Positions 49,213-59,203 of a DNA stretch of 64,000 nucleotides are shown here, piece after piece. This DNA comes from Microbispora triticiradicis (GTDB lineage Bacteria; Actinomycetota; Actinomycetes; Streptosporangiales; Streptosporangiaceae): NCBI GenBank assembly GCA_003260025.2, contig QFZU02000025.1, forward strand, positions 1 to 64,000, written 5' to 3'. The notes under the pieces were generated by a model. It saw only the letters and a list, made by a program, of their open reading frames with translations. It made no database searches and was not told the DNA's origin. Every line of letters begins with the position of its first letter. The first letter of the stretch is position 1. The translations under genes were made by a program, and so were the position numbers.

Positions 49213-50181
49213 ATGCACAAGGGGTGTGCTATCACAGTCGGAGAACTGGGCGAATTCGGAGTAATTCAGCGAATATCGGGACGGCTTACCCAGGGCGCGG
49301 CCGTACTGCTGGGCCCTGGTGACGACGCCGCGATCCTGCGCGCGCCCGACGGCCGGGTGGTGGTGAGCACGGACCTCCTGGTCGAGGGACGGCACTTCCG
49401 CCGTGACTGGTCGGGCGGCTACGACATCGGCCGCAAGGCGGCGGCGCAGAACCTCGCCGACATCGCCGCCATGGGGGCCGATCCCACCGCGCTGGTGGTC
49501 GGGCTCGGCCTGCCCCCGGACGCCGCCGCCGACTGGCTGGACGCGCTGACCGACGGCTTCCGCGACGAGTGCGACCTCGTCGGCGCGACCGTGGCGGGGG
49601 GCGACGTCACACGTTCGGAGATCGTCGTGCTCGGGGTGACCGCGCTGGGGGACCTCGGCGGACGGCCGCCGGTGACCCGGTCGGGCGCGCGGCCCGGGGA
49701 CGTGGTCGCGGTGGCGGGACGCCTCGGTCACGCGGCGGCGGGTCTCGCCCTGCTCACCGCGGGGGCGGGCGCCGGGTCGCCGGAGTTGCGGGAGCTTCCG
49801 GAGGCGCACCGGCGCCCCCGGCCGCCGTACGCCTGCGGGCCCCGGGCCGCGCTGCTCGGCGCGACGGCCATGCTCGACGTGAGCGACGGCCTGCTGCAGG
49901 ACCTCGGGCACGTCGCGGAGGCCTCGGGAGTGGCCGTCGCCCTGGACGCCGCCGCCCTGCCCGTGGCGGAGGTCCTGGCCGCGGCGGCCGGCGAACTGGG
50001 GGCCGACCCGCTGGAGTGGGTGCTGACCGGCGGCGACGACCACGCGCTCGCCGCGACCTTCCCTCCCGCCGTACGGCTGCCGCCGGAGTGGACGGTCATC
50101 GGCGAGGTCGAGCAGGGTCAGGGCGTCCGCGTGGACGGGCAGGTCAGGACGGTGGGGGGATGGGACCACTTCCGTGAATGA
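49213..50181 (+). CDS. thiL: Thiamine-monophosphate kinase
   Basis: It phosphorylates thiamine monophosphate to the coenzyme. The 322-residue PurM-like protein carries GELGEFGVIQRISGRL, LGPGDDAAIL, LLVEGRHFRRDW, AAQNLADIAAMGADPTALVVGLGLP and TAMLDVSDGLLQDLGHVA. ATG 49213 keeps the family's start near residue 9. thiD lies 1.8 kb downstream, separated by a cell-surface-like gene and a repeat array. Confidence 0.94.
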   Translation: MHKGCAITVGELGEFGVIQRISGRLTQGAAVLLGPGDDAAILRAPDGRVVVSTDLLVEGRHFRRDWSGGYDIGRKAAAQNLADIAAMGADPTALVVGLGLPPDAAADWLDALTDGFRDECDLVGATVAGGDVTRSEIVVLGVTALGDLGGRPPVTRSGARPGDVVAVAGRLGHAAAGLALLTAGAGAGSPELRELPEAHRRPRPPYACGPRAALLGATAMLDVSDGLLQDLGHVAEASGVAVALDAAALPVAEVLAAAAGELGADPLEWVLTGGDDHALAATFPPAVRLPPEWTVIGEVEQGQGVRVDGQVRTVGGWDHFRE

Positions 50182-50191
50182 TGTGAAATTT

Positions 50192-50251
50192 GTGACATAC
50201 GTGTATTAGATCTGTTATTAAGTATGGCGGTCGGCGACAGAGAGGACCGCC
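50192..50251 (+). promoter_or_regulatory. Promoter and leader hairpin of the CBM-like gene
   Basis: GTGACA (50192-50197), an 18-base spacer and TATTAA (50216-50221) form a good promoter. GGCGGTC (50226-50232) pairs with GACCGCC (50245-50251), which ends right at the ATG; the purine-rich AGAGAGGA sits partly in the loop. This hairpin could limit translation. Confidence 0.55.
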
Positions 50252-51445
50252 ATGGGCCGTCACGCGGCAGGACGAAACACCGGAGAAGGTCACCTCCCCC
50301 CGGCCGGGGAGGGGACGCCGGACGTGGGTGACCCCGGCGACCCGGAACCGGGGCCGGGCACCAGGACCTTCGCCGCGCTGTCTCCCGAGAGCCTCGCCTC
50401 CCACGACGACGCCCCTCGCGGCTTCCTCGGCTCCGGCTGGAACGACCGGCCGGAGCCGCCGAAGCGCCTGCGGCGGATGGCGCTGGTGTCCGGCCTGTCG
50501 GTGCTGCTGGCCGTCGGCGTGACGACGGGCGGGGCGCGGCTGATGGCCGGGCGGAGCACGCTGACCGTCGACCCGCCCCGGCAGGCCTGCGTGTCCACCG
50601 TGGACTGTGCCGCGAACAGCGCCCCCTCTCTCGGCGCGGGGGCGCCGCAGGAGACCGCCTCCGCCCCGCAGACAGGCGACGCGGCGGGAGGCGCGGCGGG
50701 AAGCACAGTGGGAGACGGAGCCGCGGACGGCCGGACCGGCGATGACCCGGCACAGGGCGACACCGGTCCCGGCGCGTCCCCCCGTCCCGGCTCCCAGCCC
50801 GATTCCGGCCCCGTCCCGGGCGCCGATCCGGGTCGTGGCCGGGAGAAGGCGCGGACCTCGTCCTCCACCTCCCCGAAGCCGCGTGCCACGTCACCCGCCC
50901 GGAACCGGAGCGGCGCGCGGACCGGCGCCGGATCCACGCCCGCCGACGTCGGCGCTCCCGCGACGGCCGACGCCCCCGGAGCGGGCGGCACGACGGGTGG
51001 CACGGACCCGGGCGGCCCCGTCGCCCTGGACACCTCGGAGCCGGACGAGGCGGGCTCGGCGAACTCGGGCGGGGAGGCCCCGCACACCGACGCGGCCGCC
51101 CCGGCCTCCGCGCGGGGTGACGGCGCCGTCCGCGTGACCTACTCGGCGGCGGGCAGGCGCGGCGCGGCCTACACCGCCAGGCTCGCCGTACGCAACGAGG
51201 GCCCGGCGCTGTCCTCCTGGACGCTCCGGCTGCCGGTCGGCGGGCGGGTGACGGCGGTGCAGGGCGCCTCCGGCTGGGAGCAGCAGGGGGACACCCTGGT
51301 CGTCACCGGCGAGTCGCTCGCCGAGGGCGGCGAGATCGGCGTCGCCTTCGACGCGGAGGGCGCCTCCCGCACCCCGGCCGAATGCTCACTCGCCGAAGGG
51401 AGCTGCGCCGTCACCAGCGGCTCGTCCCGCCACCGTCACCGCTGA
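50252..51445 (+). CDS. Membrane-anchored Pro/Gly/Thr-rich protein with CBM2-like end
   Basis: The 397-residue protein has a cytoplasmic N-terminus of about 75 residues, one membrane helix (MALVSGLSVLLAVGVTTGGARLM), a 190-residue disordered linker of Ala, Gly, Pro, Ser and Thr, and a C-terminal beta domain. That end (RVTYSAAGRRGAAYTARLAVRNEGPALSSWTLRLPVGGRVTAVQGASGWEQQGD) resembles family 2 carbohydrate-binding modules: the W-T-L-R-L-P and G-x-x-W rhythm is there, but other surface Trp are few. It might bind cell-wall or external polysaccharide. The last codons lie in the start of the 88-bp repeat array. Confidence 0.7.
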   Translation: MGRHAAGRNTGEGHLPPAGEGTPDVGDPGDPEPGPGTRTFAALSPESLASHDDAPRGFLGSGWNDRPEPPKRLRRMALVSGLSVLLAVGVTTGGARLMAGRSTLTVDPPRQACVSTVDCAANSAPSLGAGAPQETASAPQTGDAAGGAAGSTVGDGAADGRTGDDPAQGDTGPGASPRPGSQPDSGPVPGADPGRGREKARTSSSTSPKPRATSPARNRSGARTGAGSTPADVGAPATADAPGAGGTTGGTDPGGPVALDTSEPDEAGSANSGGEAPHTDAAAPASARGDGAVRVTYSAAGRRGAAYTARLAVRNEGPALSSWTLRLPVGGRVTAVQGASGWEQQGDTLVVTGESLAEGGEIGVAFDAEGASRTPAECSLAEGSCAVTSGSSRHRHR

Positions 51446-51794
51446 CGCTCGCGCCCAGGTCCCGTGCCCCGGCGGCGGTCACCGAGGAGTGACGCGCCGC
51501 CGCGAGCGCTCGTCCCGCCGTCACCACCGCTGACGCTCGCGCCCAGGTCCCGTGCCCCGGCGGCGGTCACCGAGGAGTGACGCGCCGCCGCGAGCGCTCG
51601 TCCCGCCGTCACCACCGCTGACGCTCGTGCCTAGGTCCCGTGCCCCGGCGGCGGTCACCGAGGAGTGACGCGCCGCCGCGAGCGCTCGTCCCGCCGCCAC
51701 CACCGCTGACGCTCGTGCCTAGGTCCCGTGCCCCGGCGGCGGTCACCGAGGAGTGACGCGCCGCCGCGAGCGCTCGTCCCGCCGCCACCACCGC
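51443..51794. repeat. 88-bp tandem repeat, four copies, each with a hairpin
   Basis: TGACGCTCG begins units at 51443, 51531, 51619 and 51707, and a final TGAC at 51795 starts a diverging copy. The period is exactly 88 bases and copies are almost identical (GCGCCC versus GTGCCT being the main change). 88 is not a multiple of three, so it is not a protein repeat. Each unit contains GGCGGCGGTCAC and GTGACGCGCCGCC, which form a 12-bp stem with one bulged G and a loop of about six bases. The rest of the gap to 51971 has no feature I can name. Confidence 0.9.
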
Positions 51795-51971
51795 TGACCC
51801 CGCCGCAAAGCGACCCGTGGGCATGGTCGCCGGCGTGCGGTGTGCGTCGTGGGCGGCTCGCCGCGCGTCACGGCGTGCGGTGAGGTCAGCGCCGGAGCCT
51901 GGGTGGCCGGGCCGGGTGTACCCGCGAAGGGGCGCGGCTCGCGTCAAGGGGGACCTGGTTGGATGGGGGCC

Positions 51972-52769
<798 letters not shown>

Positions 52770-52825
52770 GCGGGATCACGCCGGCCGCGCCCGTACCGTG
52801 GCGCGGCCGGCGGAGGTCCGTCGCG

Positions 52826-53230
52826 TCACCGGTCCGGCGTGAGGAGAGGCTTGACGTCGAGGATCGGGGTCCCGTCGAGAGCTTCGAGGTTGCCGACCTG
52901 GACGCGCGTTCCGGCGATCGCGAGAATGCGGACCTCGTGCAGGCCGATCGGGTTGGGCCGGTCGGGACTGCGGGTGGTGAAGACGCCGGCGCGCGGACGC
53001 GTGGCGTCTCCGCGCGGGTGGACGGTGAGCGTGTCGCGGTCGGCACGGTCGAGCCAGGTGAGCAGGAGCACGTCGGTGCCCGGCGACAGGCCCTCCAGGG
53101 CGGGCGCGTACCGCTCGTCGAAGACCAGCCAGGCGCCGGGGGCGCCTTCGTCGGCTTGCAGGGGTGCCGCCGCTCGGTCGGTGAGGGGCGACTCCACTCG
53201 CCCGATCACGCGCAGCGTGTATTCGCTCAA
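52826..53230 (-). CDS. TrmO/TsaA-family tRNA methyltransferase-like protein
   Basis: The 134-residue protein has the family hallmark TTRSPDRPNPIGLHEVRILAIAG (SAM-binding beta-barrel) after VIGRVESPLTD and LTWLDRADRDTLTVHPRG. E. coli TrmO methylates t6A37 of tRNA-Thr; short actinobacterial members have only the core domain. TTG 53230 is chosen because AGGAAGGG lies nine bases ahead; CTG is also possible. Convergent with thiD. Confidence 0.82.
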   Translation of the reverse strand: MSEYTLRVIGRVESPLTDRAAAPLQADEGAPGAWLVFDERYAPALEGLSPGTDVLLLTWLDRADRDTLTVHPRGDATRPRAGVFTTRSPDRPNPIGLHEVRILAIAGTRVQVGNLEALDGTPILDVKPLLTPDR

Positions 53231-53401
53231 CAGCCCGAACCCTTCCTGGCTCGCCGATGTCCGGAACGGCGTCGGCGTCACGGATCGAACCCGCATGATC
53301 CGGCGTGCGCGGGCCCGGCCGACTCGAACGATCATGGGCCGGAATCCGGCTCCGCGGGAGTCGTGCGCGGTCGGCACGTGCCCGTCACCGGTCCCGGGAG
53401 T

Positions 53402-53438
53402 GCGAGAGCCCGCCACCGAACCGGTGGCGGGCTCTCGC
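53402..53438. terminator. Terminator after rpmB
   Basis: A perfect 17-bp inverted repeat (53402-53418 with 53422-53438, loop of three) lies just after the rpmB stop on the minus strand. It would also work in the other direction. Confidence 0.75.
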
Positions 53439-53450
53439 GGAGTCACACGG

Positions 53451-53636
53451 TCAGCGGGTGACCTTGCCCGCCTTGATGCAGGAGGTGCAGACGTTCATCC
53501 GCTTCGGCGTCCCGTTGACCACCGCGCGCACGGTCTGGATGTTGGGGTTCCAGCGGCGGCGGGTGCGGCGGTGCGAGTGGGAGATGTTGTTGCCGAAAAT
53601 CGGCTTCTTGGCGCAGACGTCGCAGACGGAAGCCAC
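53451..53636 (-). CDS. rpmB: 50S ribosomal protein L28 (zinc-binding form)
   Basis: The 61-residue protein reads [34 protein letters not shown]. Cys5/Cys8 and Cys50/Cys53 (CTSC) make it the C+ (zinc) form; many actinomycetes also keep a Cys-less copy used in zinc starvation. It is read away from the fakA-like gene. The start is ATG 53636 with GGAGCGATT upstream. Confidence 0.97.
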   Translation of the reverse strand: MASVCDVCAKKPIFGNNISHSHRRTRRRWNPNIQTVRAVVNGTPKRMNVCTSCIKAGKVTR

Positions 53637-53841
53637 GGTAATCGCTCCTTTGAATCAGTCGATCGGCCCGGCGCCGGTGCAGCGGCTCATCCGAGCAATG
53701 CCGGGACAACCGGCTGGCCACACGAGGATATCCGATGTGCGCCGGTCCACGCCAAACGGGAGCCCGGCGAACGGGGATAGTCTCGTACCCGCCAACGGTA
53801 GCGCATCGCGGGGCCGGGGCGCGCGGAAGGAAGGACGGCGG

Positions 53842-55488
53842 ATGCTCAAGGAGCTCGATCCCCCCGCCGTACGGCGCTGGTCCCGGCACTGCGCCACGTC
53901 GCTCGGCCGGGCCAGGGCGGAGATCGACGCGCTCAACGTCTTCCCCGTGCCGGACGGGGACACCGGGACGAACCTGCACCTCACGCTCCTTTCCGCGGCC
54001 GACGCGCTGGACGCGTTGCCCCCGGACGCGGACGTCGGCGCCACCTGGGCGGCGCTGGCACGCGGAGCGCTGCTCGGCGCGCGGGGCAACTCCGGCGTGA
54101 TCGTCAGCCAGGCGCTCAAGGGGCTGGCCGACACGCTTGGCCCGGCCCGGGGCGACGGCGCCGGCCTGCGCGCCGGCCTCGTGAGAGCGGCCGAGTCGGC
54201 CAGGGCGGCGGTGGCCAGGCCGGTGGAGGGCACCCTGCTCACCGTGCTGTCCGCCGCCGCGCGGGCCGTACGGGACGCGCCGGACGACCTGGCCGGGGTG
54301 GCCCGCCTGGCGGCCGACGAGGCACGGCGGGCGCTGCGCCGCACGACCGGGCAGCTCGACGTGCTGTCCCGCAACGGGGTGGTCGACGCGGGCGCGGCCG
54401 GGCTGGTGATCGTCCTGGAGAGCCTGGCCGAGGTGGTGACCGAGGCGTACAGCGAGCGGCACGAGGTGCCTGCCCCGGCCGGTCGGGTCGCGCCGGAGGC
54501 GCGCGTCGGGGTCGTGCCCGAGGCGGGCGTTGAAGTCGTGCCGGAGGCGCGCGGAGGGATCGCGCCGGAGGAGGCGGGGCGGCGGCACGGGGACGGCCCC
54601 GGCTACGAGGTCATGTACCTCCTGGACGCGGGCGCGGACGAGGTGGGCCGGCTGAGGGCGGAGCTGGACGCGCTCGGGGACAGCCTGGTGATCGTCGGCG
54701 GGGAGGACCTGTGGAACGTCCACGTCCACGTGGACGACGCGGGCGCGGCCGTCGAGGCCGGGCTGCGGGCCGGGCGCCCGCACCGGATCAAGGTCACCTG
54801 GCTCGGGGGACGGCCGCACGAGCCGGGCCCGGCCAGGGGAGTGGTCGCGGTCGCCGCCGGAGACGGCCTGGCGGGCCTGTTCGCGGAGGCGGGAGCGGTG
54901 GTCGTACGGCGCGAGCCGGGGTCGGTGCCGCCGGTCGCCGCGCTGGTGGGGGCGATCCGCGGGGCCGGCGCCGAGGTCGCGGTGCTGCCCAACGACGCCG
55001 CCGTGTACGACGTGGCCGTGGCCGCCGCCGAGATCGCCAGGGAGGAGGGCGCGACCGTCAGCGTCCTGCCCACCCGGGCCTCCGTGCAGGGCCTCGCCGC
55101 GCTGGCCGTGCACGACGCCCTCCGCCGGTTCGACGACGACGTCGTGGCGATGACCGACGCGGCCGGGCACACCCGCCACGGGCACGTGTGGGTGGCCGAC
55201 CGGGCGGCGGTGACCAGTGCGGGCCTGTGCCGTCCCGGCGAGGTCCTCGGCGTGGTGGACGGCGAGGTCGCGCTGATCGGCGCGGACCTGGCGGAGACCG
55301 CCGTCGAGGTCGCCCGGCGCCTGGTGTCGGGCGGCACCGAGATGGTCACGCTGGTCGTCGGCGTGGGCGCCCCGCCCGAGGTCCCGCGGGCCGTCGAGGA
55401 CCACCTGGAGCGGACGCGGCCCGACCTGGAGATCGTCGTGTACGAGGGCGGGCAGGGCGGGTATCCCCTCCTGATCGGCGCCGAGTGA
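53842..55488 (+). CDS. DAK2-domain protein, fatty-acid kinase FakA-like
   Basis: The 548-residue protein has an N-terminal DhaL/DAK2 domain (ALNVFPVPDGDTGTNLHLTLLSAADAL with the Asp cluster that binds Mg-ATP; GARGNSGVIVSQALKGLA), a linker with repeated VAPEA/VVPEA motifs (about 212-240) and a C-terminal FakA-type domain (YEVMYLLDAG...; VAVLPNDAAVYDVA...). FakA phosphorylates fatty acids held by FakB; no FakB gene is near. GGAAGGA precedes the ATG. The rpmB-DAK-recG order is conserved in actinobacteria. Confidence 0.9.
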   Translation: MLKELDPPAVRRWSRHCATSLGRARAEIDALNVFPVPDGDTGTNLHLTLLSAADALDALPPDADVGATWAALARGALLGARGNSGVIVSQALKGLADTLGPARGDGAGLRAGLVRAAESARAAVARPVEGTLLTVLSAAARAVRDAPDDLAGVARLAADEARRALRRTTGQLDVLSRNGVVDAGAAGLVIVLESLAEVVTEAYSERHEVPAPAGRVAPEARVGVVPEAGVEVVPEARGGIAPEEAGRRHGDGPGYEVMYLLDAGADEVGRLRAELDALGDSLVIVGGEDLWNVHVHVDDAGAAVEAGLRAGRPHRIKVTWLGGRPHEPGPARGVVAVAAGDGLAGLFAEAGAVVVRREPGSVPPVAALVGAIRGAGAEVAVLPNDAAVYDVAVAAAEIAREEGATVSVLPTRASVQGLAALAVHDALRRFDDDVVAMTDAAGHTRHGHVWVADRAAVTSAGLCRPGEVLGVVDGEVALIGADLAETAVEVARRLVSGGTEMVTLVVGVGAPPEVPRAVEDHLERTRPDLEIVVYEGGQGGYPLLIGAE

Positions 55489-55516
55489 GCCCGATTGTCG
55501 GCGCGTACGGGTAGTA

Positions 55517-57688
55517 ATGAGTGTCGTGACGAGCTTCGACGAGCCGCTCAAGAAGGCGGTCGGCAGGTCCGCCGCCCCGCTGGAGAGCGCGCTGGGCATC
55601 AGCACGGTCGGCGAACTGCTGCGCCACTATCCGCGGCGCTACGCCCAGCGGGGTGAGCTGACGTCGATCGCGTCGCTGGAGCACGACGAGCACGTGACCG
55701 TGGTCGCCAAGGTGTCGTCCGCGGTCCGCCGGCCGATGAAGAACCGGCAGGGCACATGGCTCGACATGGTGGTGACGGACGGCAGGGAGCGGCTGCACCT
55801 GGCCTTCTTCGGCAAGGGCGCCTACGTCGCCGAGCAGCGGCTCCCGCCGGGCACCGAGGCGATGTTCTCGGGGAAGGTCAACGTCTTCGTCGCCGGGAAG
55901 TCCCGGCGCGTCTCGCTCACCCATCCCGAGTACGAGTCGTTCGACGAGACGGCGGAGACGGCCGAGGAGTTCGCCTCCGCGCTGGTGCCGATCTATCCCT
56001 CGGCCCAGGGGTTGCCGAGCTGGAAGATCCGCCGGGCCGTGCAGACCGTGCTCGACGTGCTCAGCCTGGACGACCCCGTCCCCGGCGAGCTGCGGGAGCG
56101 GCTGGGCCTGCTGCCGATCGAGGACGCGCTGCGCCTGGTCCACCGGCCGCGCGGCCAGGGGGACGTCGCGCGGGCCCACGACCGGCTGAAGTTCGACGAG
56201 GCGTTCGTGCTGCAGGCCGTCCTGGTGCGGCGGCGGATCGAGGCCTCCGCGTGGGCCGCCACACCACGCGCCCCGCGCGACGGCGGGCTGCTCGGGGAGT
56301 TCGACAAGCGGCTGCCGTTCGAGCTCACCGAGGGGCAGCGACGGGTCGGCGAGGAGATCGCGGCCGACCTCGCCCGTGCGCACCCCATGCACCGGCTCCT
56401 GCAGGGCGAGGTCGGCGCGGGCAAGACCGTGGTAGCGCTGCGCGCGATGCTCCAGGTGGTCGACTCCGGCGGCCAGGCCGTGCTGCTCGCCCCCACCGAG
56501 GTGCTCGCCCAGCAGCACCACCGGTCGATCGTGGCCATGCTGGGCGATCTCGCGGGCGGCGGCATGCTCGGCGGCACGGCGGTCGCGCTGCTCACCGGGT
56601 CCATGGGCGCGGCGGCGCGCAGGAGCGCGCTGCTCGACGCGGCCTCCGGCACGGCCGGCATCGTGATCGGCACCCATGCCGTGCTCCAGGAGCACGTCCA
56701 GTTCTTCGACCTCGGGCTGGTCGTGGTCGACGAGCAGCACAGGTTCGGCGTCGAGCAACGCGACGCGCTGCGCGAGAAGGGCGGCGGCGGGCGGCCCCAC
56801 GTGCTGGTCATGACGGCGACACCGATCCCGCGCACCGTCGCGATGACCGTGTTCGGCGACCTGGAGGTCTCCACGCTGTCCCAGCTTCCCTCCGGCCGCG
56901 CCCCGATCACCACGCACGTGGTGCCCGCCGCCGAGAAGCCGCACTACCTCGACCGGGCGTGGCAGCGGGTCCGCGAGGAGACCGGCCTCGGCCGTCAGGC
57001 GTACGTGGTGTGCCCGCGGATCGGCGACCAGGAGGGCGACGAGGGCGACCTGGCGAAGGCCGACGACGAGCGCCGGCCGCCCCTGGCGGTGCTCGACGTC
57101 GCGCGGACGCTCGCGGAGGGTCCCCTCGCGGGGCTGCGGATCGAGGCGCTGCACGGCAAGCTGGCGCCCGAGGACAAGGACGCGGTGATGCGCGCCTTCG
57201 CCCGGGGGGAGATCGACGTCCTGGTGGCGACCACGGTCATCGAGGTCGGCGTCGACGTCCCCAACTCGTCGGTCATGGTCATCATGGACGCCGACCGCTT
57301 CGGCGTCTCCCAGCTGCACCAGTTGCGCGGCCGGGTCGGGCGGGGCGGCCTGCCCGGGCTGTGCCTGCTGGTGAGCGAGGCGCCGGAGGGCACCGCGGCG
57401 CGGCGCAGGCTCGACGCGGTGGCGACGACCCTCGACGGCTTCGAGCTGTCCCGAGTAGACCTGGAGCAGCGCCGGGAGGGCGACGTGCTCGGCGCCGCCC
57501 AGTCCGGGCGCAGGTCGTCGCTCAAGCTGCTGCAGTTGCTGCGGGACGAGGACGTCATCGAGGCCGCCCGCGCCGAGGCGACCTCGCTGCTGTCCGCCGA
57601 CCCCGGGCTGTCGGGCCACCCGGCGCTGCGCGCCGAGATCGACGCCCTGGTCTCCGACGAACGCGCCGAGTTCCTGGAGAAGGCCTGA
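55517..57688 (+). CDS. recG: ATP-dependent DNA helicase RecG
   Basis: It remodels stalled replication forks. The 723-residue protein has the N-terminal wedge domain (ISTVGELLRHYPRRYAQRGELTSI), Walker A GEVGAGKT, DEQHRFGVEQR (motif II), TATPIPRTVAMT (motif III) and TTVIEVGVDVPNSSVMVI with the later RGRVGRG (motifs V and VI). ATG 55517 starts 28 bases after the fakA-like stop, so they are co-transcribed. Confidence 0.96.
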   Translation: MSVVTSFDEPLKKAVGRSAAPLESALGISTVGELLRHYPRRYAQRGELTSIASLEHDEHVTVVAKVSSAVRRPMKNRQGTWLDMVVTDGRERLHLAFFGKGAYVAEQRLPPGTEAMFSGKVNVFVAGKSRRVSLTHPEYESFDETAETAEEFASALVPIYPSAQGLPSWKIRRAVQTVLDVLSLDDPVPGELRERLGLLPIEDALRLVHRPRGQGDVARAHDRLKFDEAFVLQAVLVRRRIEASAWAATPRAPRDGGLLGEFDKRLPFELTEGQRRVGEEIAADLARAHPMHRLLQGEVGAGKTVVALRAMLQVVDSGGQAVLLAPTEVLAQQHHRSIVAMLGDLAGGGMLGGTAVALLTGSMGAAARRSALLDAASGTAGIVIGTHAVLQEHVQFFDLGLVVVDEQHRFGVEQRDALREKGGGGRPHVLVMTATPIPRTVAMTVFGDLEVSTLSQLPSGRAPITTHVVPAAEKPHYLDRAWQRVREETGLGRQAYVVCPRIGDQEGDEGDLAKADDERRPPLAVLDVARTLAEGPLAGLRIEALHGKLAPEDKDAVMRAFARGEIDVLVATTVIEVGVDVPNSSVMVIMDADRFGVSQLHQLRGRVGRGGLPGLCLLVSEAPEGTAARRRLDAVATTLDGFELSRVDLEQRREGDVLGAAQSGRRSSLKLLQLLRDEDVIEAARAEATSLLSADPGLSGHPALRAEIDALVSDERAEFLEKA

Positions 57689-58088
57689 CCGGCCCGATCG
57701 GGAGTCCGGCGGCGTGAGGCGACGGGAGCCGGGGAAAGCCCGGGGAAGCCGGGGGAATTGGAACGGGCGCCGTGCGAACACGACGCCCGTGTGACGACCC
57801 AGAGCCCGGCTCAGGGGACGGCCTCCCCCCGAATGCCGTCCCCGGCCGGGCCCGCCTCCGGGTCAGGTGCCGGAGGCGCCGACGTGCGGAAGGGCTCACG
57901 ATCACGCCGGCCGGCCTCCCGCTGGGTCACCGTGAAGGCCGCAGAACTCATGATGCGCATGGGACAGGGCCAGGGATACGGCTCTTACCCTTTCCTCGCC
58001 GCCGCTTGCCCACTCTTGACCGGGCTGATCTACGCCCGGCCCGTCACCGGCGTGCCGCGGCGGCCGTCGCGGGCGGGACAATGAGGAC
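57689..58088. other. Gap between recG and rsmD
   Basis: No firm gene in 400 bases. A plus-strand frame from GTG near 57931 encodes about 50 residues (AELMMRMGQGQGYGSYPF, then LAAACPLLTGLIYARPV) with a short hydrophobic stretch and ends at 58084, just before rsmD. It has no clear binding site, so I leave it unassigned. Confidence 0.35.
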
Positions 58089-58658
58089 GTGACGCGGGTG
58101 ATCGCAGGGACGGCGGGGGGCCGCAGGCTGGCCGTCCCGCCGGGGAGATCGACCAGGCCGACGAGCGACCGCACCCGGGAGGGGGTGTTCGCGACGGTCG
58201 GCTCCACGCTCGGGCCGCTGGACGGGACCCGGGCGCTCGACCTGTACGCCGGGTCGGGCGCCGTGGGCCTGGAGGCGCTGAGCCGGGGGGCCGCCCACGC
58301 GCTGCTGGTCGAGTCGGACGCCAGGGCCGTGCGGACGATCAGGGAGAACATTGCGTCGCTCGGGCTGCCGGGGGCGTTCCTGCGGGCCGAGAAGGTCGAG
58401 CGGGTGGTCGGCCGCCCGTGCGAGGAGCCGTACGACTTCGTCTTCGCCGACCCGCCCTACGCGGTCTCGGACGAGGCCGTCTCGCGGGTGCTCGCGGCGC
58501 TGCGCGACAACGGCTGGCTGGCGGAGGGCGCGCTGGTCGCCGTCGAGCGGGAGTCCAGGGGTAAGGACCTGGTGTGGCCGGAGGGATTCACCGAGGACAG
58601 GGTCCGCCGGTACGGCGAAGCGGCCGTTTGGTACGGTCGCGCCGCCGGGAACCCGTGA
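58089..58658 (+). CDS. rsmD: 16S rRNA (guanine966-N2)-methyltransferase
   Basis: The 189-residue protein has IAGTAGGRRLAVPPG, RPTSDRTREGVFATV, ALDLYAGSGAVGLEALSRGAAHALLVESD (SAM site) and FVFADPPYA (catalytic DPPY). GTG 58089 is the start. coaD follows immediately, as in many bacteria, and the pair is likely co-translated. Confidence 0.94.
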   Translation: MTRVIAGTAGGRRLAVPPGRSTRPTSDRTREGVFATVGSTLGPLDGTRALDLYAGSGAVGLEALSRGAAHALLVESDARAVRTIRENIASLGLPGAFLRAEKVERVVGRPCEEPYDFVFADPPYAVSDEAVSRVLAALRDNGWLAEGALVAVERESRGKDLVWPEGFTEDRVRRYGEAAVWYGRAAGNP

Positions 58659-58675
58659 ATCTATGGGGGTGCGCG

Positions 58676-59152
58676 TTGCGTCGCGTCGTCTGCCCGGGGT
58701 CGTTCGATCCCGTCACCAACGGACATCTGGACATCATCGGCCGGACGTCACGGCTGTACGACGAGGTCGTCGTGGCCGTGTTGATCAACATCGAGAAGCG
58801 CAGCCTGTTCACCGTCGACGAGCGCATCGAGATGCTCCAGGCGGTGACGAAGGAGTACGGCAACATCCGGGTCGAGAAGTTCCACGGTCTGCTGGTGGAC
58901 TTCTGCAGGCAGCAGGGCATCCCGGCCATCGTGAAGGGCCTGCGGGCGGTCAGCGACTTCGACTACGAGCTGCAGATGGCCCAGCTCAACTATCGGATGT
59001 CGGGGGTGGAGACGCTGTTCATGTCCACCAACCCGGAGTACTCGTTCCTGTCGTCGAGCAGGCTCAAGGAGATCGCCCGGTACGGCGGCGACGTGTCGGG
59101 CCTGGTCCCGGACCTCGTCCACCAGCTGCTCATCGAGCGGCTCAGAGGCTGA
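58676..59152 (+). CDS. coaD: Phosphopantetheine adenylyltransferase
   Basis: It makes dephospho-CoA. From TTG 58676 the protein is 158 residues: RRVVCPGSFDPVTNGHLDIIGR with the nucleotidyltransferase motif TNGH (14-17), and STNPEYSFLSSSRLKEIARYGGDVSGLVP at the end. GGGGG at six to seven bases ahead supports TTG; GTG 58655 in the same frame would overlap the rsmD end. A TTG start on a core gene is worth noting. Confidence 0.94.
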   Translation: MRRVVCPGSFDPVTNGHLDIIGRTSRLYDEVVVAVLINIEKRSLFTVDERIEMLQAVTKEYGNIRVEKFHGLLVDFCRQQGIPAIVKGLRAVSDFDYELQMAQLNYRMSGVETLFMSTNPEYSFLSSSRLKEIARYGGDVSGLVPDLVHQLLIERLRG

Positions 59153-59203
59153 ACGGGGCTGGTATTCTTGCCTTTCAGCCTTGCACGACGGCGGTGATTC
59201 GCC

